Below are positions 33,305 to 41,088 of a DNA stretch of 59,879 nucleotides, piece by piece (the stretch's first letter is position 1; each line of letters opens with the position of its first letter). The notes under the pieces are model-generated. The model was not told the DNA's origin, did not search any database, and saw nothing but the letters and a program-made list of their open reading frames with translations. This DNA comes from Erysipelotrichaceae bacterium (lineage in GTDB: Bacteria > Bacillota_I > Bacilli_A > Erysipelotrichales > Erysipelotrichaceae), in the NCBI GenBank assembly GCA_017473265.1, contig JAFULQ010000007.1, forward strand, positions 1 to 59,879, read 5' to 3'. A program made the translations under genes and the position numbers.

Positions 33305-35608
33305 TTTAGTATCTCCTTTTTCTTCTACTTTTATCTCTTTAACAAAACGCAAACGTAATGCGTTAGTAACCACACATAAAGAACTCATACTCATCGCTAA
33401 AGAACCAATCATTGGATTTAACTTTAGACCAAATAACGGATAGAATACACCAGCAGCCACCGGAATACCTAATATATTATAGAAAAATGCCCAGAATAAA
33501 TTCATATAAATATTCTTCATCGTTTTATTACTTAATCCAATCGCATTCACAACATCATACAACGAATTCTTCATTAAAACGATATCCGCACTATCCATTG
33601 CAATATCTGTACCACTACCAATCGCAATACCCACATCCGCACGAACCAAAGCCGGTGCATCATTAATACCATCACCAACCATCGCTACTTTATGACCACT
33701 ATTTTGTAACTCTTGAATAACCGCATCCTTTTCAGTTGGTAACACTTCCGCATAAACGGTTTCAATATCCAATTGCTTACGAATCGCTTCTGCCGTTTTC
33801 TTATGATCACCTGTAAGCATAACTACATGCAATCCCATCTTCTTAAATTCCGCAATTGCATCATGACTACTTTCCTTAATCGTATCCATCAAAGCAATCA
33901 TACCTAAGTACTGTGATTCTCTATAAAACAACAATGGCGTTTTTCCTTCCATCGCAAGCTTATCCATCATTTGCACAATCATCTCATCAATTGGCAAACC
34001 ACTTTCTTGAATATAAGCTAAATTACCTGCATAATATACACTTTCTTCATATTTCGCATATACTCCACGCCCTGATACATTCATAAAATCAGTCATTTCA
34101 ATAACTGCAATTTTTTGTTCTTTCGCCTTTTGGACAATCGCTTGTGCTAAAGGATGTTCACTATGATTCTCTAATGCATAGGCATATTTTAATAATTCTT
34201 TTTTACTGATACCATAAGGCAAAACATCCGTAACTTGAGGTTTACCAGAAGTAATAGTACCTGTTTTATCTAACACAATTGTATCTATACTATGCAACTG
34301 TTCTAAAGCTTGTGCAGACTTCATTAAAATCCCAAACTCAGCTGCCTTACCAGTAGCTACCATAATCGCTACCGGAGTTGCTAAACCTAAAGCACATGGA
34401 CAAGAAATCACTAGTACACTAATCGCATTCGATAAAGCAAACACAAAAGGATGACCTAACAATAACCACACAATCGCTACAACAATACTAATACCAATCA
34501 CCACTGGCACAAAAATGCCACTCACTGTATCCGCAATTCGAGCAATAGGTGCTTTACTATTCCCCGCCTCATCAACTAAACGAATGATTTGTGCAAGTGT
34601 AGTATCATCACCAACTTTTAATGCTTCATATTTAAATGAACCATTTTTATTCGTAGTCGCAGATATCACCATATCACCAATATGCTTTTCAACTGGAAGA
34701 CTTTCACCAGTAATTGCACTTTGGTCAACAGAACCATATCCTTCCACAATCTTTCCGTCTACTGGCAATACTTCCCCAGGATGAATCACAACAATATCAT
34801 GAACCATCACTTCTTGTTGTAAAACCACCATTTCTTGCCCATTACGAATAACAGTAGCCATCTTAGGTGCTAAATTCAACAAGCGATCCAAGGCATCTTT
34901 GGTCTTCGACTTTGACTTTGCCTCCATATATTTACCCACAGTAACCAACGTTAAAATCGTAGCTGCAGATTCAAAATATAATGAATGCGCATATTGATGA
35001 ACGATTTCCATATCTTGATGACCATAACCATAAGCCATCATATATATCGCAAAAATACTATAAACAAATGAAGCACCAGAACCAATCGCAACCAAAGAAT
35101 CCATATTAGGAACTCTATGCAATAATGCCTTAAAGCCAGACACAAAGAAATGTTTATTAATTACCATAATCGTAATCGTAAATAACAATTGGGTAATTGC
35201 CAATATCATTAAATGTTCTTCACCTTCAAATATTGGTAAAGAAGGTAATCCCATCATTGGTCCCATACTGATATACATAAGTGGAACTAATAAAACAATT
35301 GATGTAACTAATCTTTGTTTCATTTGTTTCCATTCTGCTTCAGATTGTTGTTTACGCTTATCCCATTCATTTTTAAATGAAGACTTTTGACTACCCGTTT
35401 CAATCACCATACCATAACCAATATCTTGAATCGCTTTCGCCATCTTTAGTTCTGTTATTCTATTTTCATCATAAGACACTTTCATCGTACCGCTTAACAA
35501 GTTCACATCAACTGTATCCACACCATCTAGTTTGCTAACAGTTTTACTCACATTTGCTTGGCAAGCAGCACAGGTCATACCTGTTACTTGATATTTCTTT
35601 TCCACCAT
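33092..35608 (-). CDS. copA: Copper-exporting P1B ATPase CopA with C-terminally fused CopZ-like domain
   Basis: 838 residues. Order: N-terminal heavy-metal domain with GMTCAAC (Cys13, Cys16), eight membrane helices with CPC (403-405), phosphorylation site DKTGT (447-451), GDGINDAP hinge, then a last domain, residues 769-838, with GMMCKHC (Cys781, Cys784). A C-terminal metal-binding domain is unusual for this type. The ATPase expels Cu+. It follows csoR directly, so it is induced by copper. An internal ribosome site may yield the last domain alone (separate entry). Confidence 0.93.
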   Translation of the reverse strand: MVEKKYQVTGMTCAACQANVSKTVSKLDGVDTVDVNLLSGTMKVSYDENRITELKMAKAIQDIGYGMVIETGSQKSSFKNEWDKRKQQSEAEWKQMKQRLVTSIVLLVPLMYISMGPMMGLPSLPIFEGEEHLMILAITQLLFTITIMVINKHFFVSGFKALLHRVPNMDSLVAIGSGASFVYSIFAIYMMAYGYGHQDMEIVHQYAHSLYFESAATILTLVTVGKYMEAKSKSKTKDALDRLLNLAPKMATVIRNGQEMVVLQQEVMVHDIVVIHPGEVLPVDGKIVEGYGSVDQSAITGESLPVEKHIGDMVISATTNKNGSFKYEALKVGDDTTLAQIIRLVDEAGNSKAPIARIADTVSGIFVPVVIGISIVVAIVWLLLGHPFVFALSNAISVLVISCPCALGLATPVAIMVATGKAAEFGILMKSAQALEQLHSIDTIVLDKTGTITSGKPQVTDVLPYGISKKELLKYAYALENHSEHPLAQAIVQKAKEQKIAVIEMTDFMNVSGRGVYAKYEESVYYAGNLAYIQESGLPIDEMIVQMMDKLAMEGKTPLLFYRESQYLGMIALMDTIKESSHDAIAEFKKMGLHVVMLTGDHKKTAEAIRKQLDIETVYAEVLPTEKDAVIQELQNSGHKVAMVGDGINDAPALVRADVGIAIGSGTDIAMDSADIVLMKNSLYDVVNAIGLSNKTMKNIYMNLFWAFFYNILGIPVAAGVFYPLFGLKLNPMIGSLAMSMSSLCVVTNALRLRFVKEIKVEEKGDTKMKTVVLDVKGMMCKHCVAHVDKALRGVMGVSDVVVSLEENTATVTAEAFVSNDALVEVVEEAGYEVLGVK

Positions 35609-35609
35609 C

Positions 35610-35903
35610 TTATTTCACCTTTTTCATTAAATCCAAGACTTCATCTAAGATTTCTACATTCCCTTTTTCAACAGCACTAAAAACACAAGTATGCATATGT
35701 TCTTGTAAAATTTGATAAGATAAAGCTTCAACTGCTTTTTGAACAGCAGAAATTTGAATTAAGATATCACCACAATATCTTTGTTCATCTATCATTTTTT
35801 CAATACCACCCAATTGTCCATTAATACGATGAATACGATTTTTTAATTGTTTAACCGTCTCTTCATTTCTTTCTACTTCTTTATATCGACAACATTCAGA
35901 CAT
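35610..35903 (-). CDS. csoR: Copper-sensing repressor CsoR
   Basis: 97 residues, all-helical CsoR/RcnR family. The Cu+ ligands Cys-His-Cys are visible: YCGDIL (Cys44) and HMHTC (His and Cys near 69-73), which distinguishes it from Ni/Co-sensing RcnR. Copper binding releases it from DNA. It lies directly before copA (one base gap) behind a G-tract operator, so it represses its own operon. Confidence 0.93.
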   Translation of the reverse strand: MSECCRYKEVERNEETVKQLKNRIHRINGQLGGIEKMIDEQRYCGDILIQISAVQKAVEALSYQILQEHMHTCVFSAVEKGNVEILDEVLDLMKKVK

Positions 35904-35926
35904 GATATCACTCCTACTCTAATGAT

Positions 35927-35954
35927 ATTATATACCCCTGGGGGTATATTGCAA
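35927..35954 (-). promoter_or_regulatory. csoR-copA promoter with CsoR operator in the spacer
   Basis: Minus-strand TTGCAA (35954-35949) and TATAAT (35932-35927) with a 16-base spacer. A near-palindrome ATATACCCC-TG-GGGGTATAT (35930-35949) fills the spacer and matches the GC-tract operators of CsoR. Confidence 0.8.
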
Positions 35955-35965
35955 GAATCATGCAC

Positions 35966-35996
35966 AAAAAAGAATTGTTATTTAAACAATTCTTTA
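35966..35996 (-). terminator. Terminator after the zinc-ribbon membrane protein genes
   Basis: AAAGAATTGTT and AACAATTCTTT pair around a short loop overlapping the stop codon; T6 follows on the minus strand. Confidence 0.75.
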
Positions 35997-37154
35997 TAAA
36001 CCTTCTTTTACTGTAACACCTAAATATTTATCTTCCACTACATACCAAATAGAATCAAAATATCCAACTACAATCAACCATGATTGTGTTCCCATATATC
36101 CTTCATCACCATAATTATCTTCACTTAATTCAAATTCCACAAATTTTATATTTCTAGAACGTAAAGTTGAACCAATGCTACTTCGAGGATTTGAAGGTGA
36201 CATTCCACTAGAGACAAGATCTATATTCAAACATCCACTAGCATGTGGTAAGAAACGATCCAACGAAAACTCATAGGATGTAGGTAACCCATAACTACTT
36301 GGTAATCGATGTGAAATGAATTCACGATACTCAGCATTCGTATAGGTTTCATAATCTGACATTTTTCCATTTTGTTGGTACATTGCCACTTTATCTCTTG
36401 CGCCTTGTTCTGTCGCTTCAAATGACATACCTTGCGCATTCATAGTTTCTACAATATACCAATCATTCACATCTTTTACCAATGTAAATAGATAATAGCC
36501 CAACCTATTATATGTATCAACCGATATATCCACAAACACTTGTGCGTAATTTACATTCCCCTTGCTCAAATCATTCGCAAGTTTACCAATTGGTCTTGCA
36601 GCATTAATTTTCGGCGTTTCACAAGCAATTTGAACATTTGCTGGTATATTTCCTAAAGAACTTAAATTCAAGTTTTTATCATACAAGCTAGACGCTTCTA
36701 AACTTTTAATTTTTGCAACATTACTATCATAGTCTGTAAAACACTCTACGTAGCTCATTACTACATCAATAACTTTATCTGTATCTGTTTTTATACTAAT
36801 AGATTCCTTTTGTTCTTCTTGACTAATTTCTTCCACCTTTACAATCGGTTGATCAACATAAATGATATGCTTCTTACGATTATCAGCTAAAACATCAACT
36901 CCAGTTGCCACAACTGCATACGACACAATAGACACAGTCATAACCGTACCATATAGATGTGATAATAAGAAATTCTTTACTGCATCATATATCGTATCTT
37001 GTATATTTCCTTTTAATTCATCTTTAACTCTTTCAACAAGGAAATCTTTTAACAAACTCTCTTTTGGATGCAAATCTTTTTCACAATGAACACAGGTTTC
37101 AGCAGCAACACTATTTTCAGCGCCACAATAAATACAATATTTCTTATCTGCCAT
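35994..37154 (-). CDS. Zinc-ribbon membrane protein, large partner
   Basis: 386 residues. An N-terminal zinc ribbon (YCIYCGAEN...TCVHCEKDL, four cysteines in residues 7-24) is followed by a helical segment, a membrane helix (about 69-90) and a large extracytoplasmic part of about 290 residues without recognised domain. It is second in a two-gene operon with a shorter zinc-ribbon protein, 2 bases apart. A role in sensing or envelope assembly is conceivable; no function is assigned. Confidence 0.75.
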   Translation of the reverse strand: MADKKYCIYCGAENSVAAETCVHCEKDLHPKESLLKDFLVERVKDELKGNIQDTIYDAVKNFLLSHLYGTVMTVSIVSYAVVATGVDVLADNRKKHIIYVDQPIVKVEEISQEEQKESISIKTDTDKVIDVVMSYVECFTDYDSNVAKIKSLEASSLYDKNLNLSSLGNIPANVQIACETPKINAARPIGKLANDLSKGNVNYAQVFVDISVDTYNRLGYYLFTLVKDVNDWYIVETMNAQGMSFEATEQGARDKVAMYQQNGKMSDYETYTNAEYREFISHRLPSSYGLPTSYEFSLDRFLPHASGCLNIDLVSSGMSPSNPRSSIGSTLRSRNIKFVEFELSEDNYGDEGYMGTQSWLIVVGYFDSIWYVVEDKYLGVTVKEGL

Positions 37155-37156
37155 AA

Positions 37157-37699
37157 TTACTCACCCCAATAAACAAACACTGTAAGATTATCGCTAGCAT
37201 TTTCATAATTTGCTTGAATATTATAGTATCTATCTTGTTCATTTAATAAAGTTATTGCATCCTCAACTGTATAAGTAGTTGAATTCGTTAAAGTATGTTC
37301 CATATCATATTCATTTACGATAAGATTTTCTACTTTCTTTGGTATATATAAAGCTAAGTTTACTTCATATTCTTTAGAAACAATGTAATATTCATCTTTT
37401 GTTTGATTGTATTGAACAAAGTATCCTTTTTCATCTTTAATAATAAATTCATTTCCATTCTCACTCACTTTATTTCCAACCGCAAATAAAAGACTTACTA
37501 ATAAAAAGATTTTCACAAACTTATTACCTAAAATCACATCCAATGTTAACCAACTATAGATTTCTTCAACTTTATTTATAATTCCAAATATCGTTTTGCC
37601 ATATGCTTTTTCCTTATACTCATCATCAAAAGCACTTCCGCACTTTTCGCAAAAGTTTGCTTGATATAAATTTTTATATCCACACTTACTACATTTCAT
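37157..37699 (-). CDS. Zinc-ribbon membrane protein, small partner
   Basis: 180 residues. Zinc ribbon at the N-terminus (MKCSKCGYKN...FCEKCGSAF), then a cytoplasmic linker, a membrane helix (KFVKIFLLVSLLFAVG) and an extracytoplasmic part of about 105 residues. Start 37699 has GAAGGA at good spacing; a TTG at 37714 is less likely. It is the first gene of the pair. No family name can be given. Confidence 0.72.
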   Translation of the reverse strand: MKCSKCGYKNLYQANFCEKCGSAFDDEYKEKAYGKTIFGIINKVEEIYSWLTLDVILGNKFVKIFLLVSLLFAVGNKVSENGNEFIIKDEKGYFVQYNQTKDEYYIVSKEYEVNLALYIPKKVENLIVNEYDMEHTLTNSTTYTVEDAITLLNEQDRYYNIQANYENASDNLTVFVYWGE

Positions 37700-37763
37700 A
37701 CGATTATCCTTCAACCTATTATTTCTAAATAAATTATATCGTTTAGATATGTAGAAATAAAGT

Positions 37764-37788
37764 AAAAAAAGACTAGTTTCCTAGTCTT
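37764..37788 (-). terminator. Terminator after trxB
   Basis: AAGACTAG (37769-37776) and CTAGTCTT (37781-37788) with a 4-base loop and T7 on the minus strand. Confidence 0.8.
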
Positions 37789-38704
37789 CCATCATTGTAT
37801 GAAAAATATGTTGTGCAGCGATAGCACCATCACTAACAGCAGTAACCACTTGACGTAATTGTTTCTTACGAATATCACCACATGCATAGATACCTTTAAT
37901 ATTCGTTTCCATGTTTTCATCAACTAACAAATATCCTTTATCCGCATCAATTGGTAAATTCTTTAAGAAACCAATAGCAGGATCAGAACCAATATAAGGG
38001 AAAATACCAGCTGTTTCTAACAACATTCTTTCATGTGTTTCCACATTTTCAATCCATAATCCACTTACATGCTGATCAGCTACTACAATTTCTTTTGGTA
38101 CATGTTTTGTAATTACTTGAATCTTTGGTTCTTTTTCAATATCTTTTTGAATCTTTTCTTCAGCTCTAAAGACATCTCTACGAATCACAATATATAACTT
38201 CTCAACAAATTGTGTTAAGTATAACGCTTCTTCTAATGCCGCATTTCCTCCACCAATAACAGTCACCACTTTATCTTTGAAGAATGCTCCATCACAAACC
38301 GCACAATAAGAAACACCTCTACCAATCATTTCTTCTTCATGTGGAATTTGTAACATACGTTCTACCGTACCTGTAGCCACAATAATAGCTTTCGCAGTGT
38401 ATTCTGTACCATCTTCACAAATGACACGTTTATACTCTTTTTCATCCACTACATCAACAACATCTCCATAAAGATATTCTGCACCAAATGTCGTCGCATG
38501 ATCATACATTTGATATGCCAAATCGGCACCACCAATGCTATTGATTCCTGGATAGTTTTGAATTTGGTGTGTTTTTACTAATTTCCCACCAGGTGCTGAT
38601 TTTTCAATAATCGCAACTTTCATTCCAGCTCTTGATGCATATAGCGCAGCTGTTAATCCAGCAGGCCCAGCACCAATAATAATTACCTCATATTGTAACT
38701 CCAT
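37781..38704 (-). CDS. trxB: Thioredoxin reductase
   Basis: 307 residues. FAD-binding IIGAGPAGLTAALYASRAG, redox-active CAVCDG (Cys-x-x-Cys), NADPH-binding VIGGGNAALEEALYL, and the C-terminal FAD motif GIYACGDIRKKQLRQVVTAVSDGAIAA. It reduces thioredoxin with NADPH in the cytoplasm. Its start overlaps the end of the lgt-ppaX fusion by 22 bases; it closes the uvrA-hprK-lgt/ppaX-trxB run. Confidence 0.96.
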   Translation of the reverse strand: MELQYEVIIIGAGPAGLTAALYASRAGMKVAIIEKSAPGGKLVKTHQIQNYPGINSIGGADLAYQMYDHATTFGAEYLYGDVVDVVDEKEYKRVICEDGTEYTAKAIIVATGTVERMLQIPHEEEMIGRGVSYCAVCDGAFFKDKVVTVIGGGNAALEEALYLTQFVEKLYIVIRRDVFRAEEKIQKDIEKEPKIQVITKHVPKEIVVADQHVSGLWIENVETHERMLLETAGIFPYIGSDPAIGFLKNLPIDADKGYLLVDENMETNIKGIYACGDIRKKQLRQVVTAVSDGAIAAQHIFHTMMED

Positions 38705-40143
38705 GCATGATCCTCCTTAAGAATATCATCAAGCTCTGCTAAATCGGTAATCAAACGATTTGGCTTCACTTTTGTTAATTCATCTTCGCGTTTAGGATTT
38801 GACATATACGCGACTGCATAAGCTCCAGCATGAATAGCAGCCAATACATCCGTATGTGTATCTCCTACATATATACAATCATCATGAGAAACATTCATCA
38901 ACTGACATGCTCGAATAATTCCTTGTTTATCTGGTTTCGGCTTATCATATTCATTTCCACCTAATACCAATTCCACATCATCACGCATACCACACACGTT
39001 TAATCCTAATTCCACAACATCACGATATTTCGTAGAAACAATACCAATACGATATCCTTCACTTTTCCACTTTTTCAACAATTCCTTCGCATGAGGCAAT
39101 GGTTTTACCCACTCTTCATGGTGTGAAATATTATATTCACGATAACACTTAACTAATTCATCAACCATACTTTCATCAAAGAAACGTCTAAAACTCGCTT
39201 CTAATGGAGGTCCCATAAAACTCAACAATTCCTCTTCACTCAACTCATATTCTGGCTTATATTGCTTAAATACATGTTTAAATGAAGCTTTAATTAACGG
39301 TTCAGTATCTAATAATGTACCATCTAAATCAAATAATAAAACAGGTTTTTTAGCTTTTATCATCTTTCTAAAGACACCCAATAACCCTAAAGCACCTACA
39401 ACAATAAATACTAAAGAAATTAACTGCGCCATCTTTAATCCCATAAACATCAAACTATCAGAACGTCTTGCCTCAATCCAAAAACGAATAAAGCCATACC
39501 ACAATAAATAACAACTAGCTAAATCACCACGCTTTGGATGACTAAACTTCTTATAAAGCATAATCAAAGCAAAGCCTAATAAACATCCCATACTTTCATA
39601 AAAGAACATCGGCTCACGATACGAACCACCAATAAACATACCCTCTTTAATGAAATTTAAGAAACTAGGCCAATGCTCAAAATACGCTTCCGTAACCTTT
39701 TGTCCGAATGCTTCTTGGTTAATAAAATTACCCCAACGACCACATGCTTGTCCAATTAATACATACGGAAACAACGCATCCGCAACACGGAAAAAATTCA
39801 TCTTCTTTTTCTTAGTATATAAATAAACAAATAAACATCCAGCAAACAAACCACCTTGAATCGCTAAACCACCTTCCCACACTTGGAAGATACTAATTGG
39901 ATCTTGCAAATATGCTTGCAAATCTGAAAATAATACATACCAAATACGAGCACCAAGTACCCCTAAAATCATAATGCCCATAAAAATATTATCTGTATCA
40001 TCATCTTCATATCCCATTTTACGCATTTCTCTACTTACCAAGATATATGCAATAAAAGCCCCTGTTAAGATGCATACAGCATACCATTGAATACTCAATG
40101 GTCCAATTTCTACAAATGTTGTAGGATTTGGAAAAAACTTCAT
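38683..40143 (-). CDS. lgt: Fusion of prolipoprotein diacylglyceryl transferase (Lgt) and PpaX-like HAD phosphatase
   Basis: 486 residues. Residues 1-260 are Lgt: multi-pass membrane protein with WEGGLAIQGGLFAG, GRWGNFINQEAFG (135-147) and FIRFWIEARRSD; it attaches diacylglyceryl to lipobox cysteines. Residues 266-486 are a HAD phosphatase: LLFDLDGTLLDTEP (269-282), VSTKYR, KPKPDKQGI and IYVGDTHTDV, the PpaX pyrophosphatase type. In Bacillus lgt and ppaX are separate genes after hprK; here they form one frame with no stop between. The phosphatase half faces the cytoplasm if Lgt topology is standard. Confidence 0.92.
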   Translation of the reverse strand: MKFFPNPTTFVEIGPLSIQWYAVCILTGAFIAYILVSREMRKMGYEDDDTDNIFMGIMILGVLGARIWYVLFSDLQAYLQDPISIFQVWEGGLAIQGGLFAGCLFVYLYTKKKKMNFFRVADALFPYVLIGQACGRWGNFINQEAFGQKVTEAYFEHWPSFLNFIKEGMFIGGSYREPMFFYESMGCLLGFALIMLYKKFSHPKRGDLASCYLLWYGFIRFWIEARRSDSLMFMGLKMAQLISLVFIVVGALGLLGVFRKMIKAKKPVLLFDLDGTLLDTEPLIKASFKHVFKQYKPEYELSEEELLSFMGPPLEASFRRFFDESMVDELVKCYREYNISHHEEWVKPLPHAKELLKKWKSEGYRIGIVSTKYRDVVELGLNVCGMRDDVELVLGGNEYDKPKPDKQGIIRACQLMNVSHDDCIYVGDTHTDVLAAIHAGAYAVAYMSNPKREDELTKVKPNRLITDLAELDDILKEDHAWSYNMR

Positions 40144-40146
40144 CTT

Positions 40147-41088
40147 CTATTCCTCTTTTCTATTTTGTGCAACAATATAATTGTAAACTCGATCATCAAA
40201 TTCCTTTGAACAATCAATTCCTCTTTCTTTTAAAATATAGTTAGTTACAGCTGCTTCAATTAATTCAGCCATAGAACGACCTTCTCGCACTGGGAAAACA
40301 ATCTTTGGAATATCAATACCAAATATCGTTTCAAAGAATACATCATCATTGGCTGCACGCCTATACTCTTTATCAAAATCCCAACGTTCCAAATCAATGA
40401 CCAACTTCAATTCACAACGAGGAGCACTAGCAGTTATACCAAACATTTGAGTAACATTAATAATACCCAACCCACGAATTTCTAACATATCCTTCAATAA
40501 ATCTGGACATTCTCCAACAATCTTATTATGAATTCTAGCCAAATCTACGCGATCATCCGCTATTAAAATATGTCCCTTTTTGATTAATTCCAAAGCAATT
40601 TCACTTTTACCCATACCACTTTGTGCACGAATCAAAACACCAACACCAAAGATATTCATTAAAACACCATGAACACTATCAAATACTGCTAGATTTTCTT
40701 CTAAAAAAGAAGCCACTTCAATCATCAAACTTCTTGTAGGTGCATATGACACAAAAATTGGAAAGTTTTTCTTTTTCGCAATTTCAAATAAAACCGGTGG
40801 ACACTCATGATCCTCAGAAATCAAAATCATAGGTGTTGGATCATTCGTCAAATATTCAAACCCTTCTCTTTGTTTTTCTTCTGGAATTGTATTAATATAA
40901 CTTAACTCTTTACCACCTAAAAGTACCACACGACGTGGTTGTGAATATTCAAAATATCCTGTTAATTCAAGTCCTGGACGATTGATATCCGCTACTTCAA
41001 TTTTACGATTTAATGACTCTTCATCACCACAAATTTGACGATACTTAAAATACTTTAATACATCCTTTACTAATAAAACTTTATCCAT
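40147..41088 (-). CDS. hprK: HPr kinase/phosphorylase
   Basis: 313 residues. N-terminal MurF-like domain, then the P-loop AQSGMGKSEIALELIKKGH and catalytic aspartate DDR, and the signature IFGIDIPKIVFPVREGRSMAELIEAAVTNY. It phosphorylates HPr on serine and removes the phosphate, setting carbon catabolite repression. It lies directly between uvrA and the lgt-ppaX fusion; PpaX degrades the pyrophosphate released by its phosphorylase activity. Confidence 0.96.
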   Translation of the reverse strand: MDKVLLVKDVLKYFKYRQICGDEESLNRKIEVADINRPGLELTGYFEYSQPRRVVLLGGKELSYINTIPEEKQREGFEYLTNDPTPMILISEDHECPPVLFEIAKKKNFPIFVSYAPTRSLMIEVASFLEENLAVFDSVHGVLMNIFGVGVLIRAQSGMGKSEIALELIKKGHILIADDRVDLARIHNKIVGECPDLLKDMLEIRGLGIINVTQMFGITASAPRCELKLVIDLERWDFDKEYRRAANDDVFFETIFGIDIPKIVFPVREGRSMAELIEAAVTNYILKERGIDCSKEFDDRVYNYIVAQNRKEE

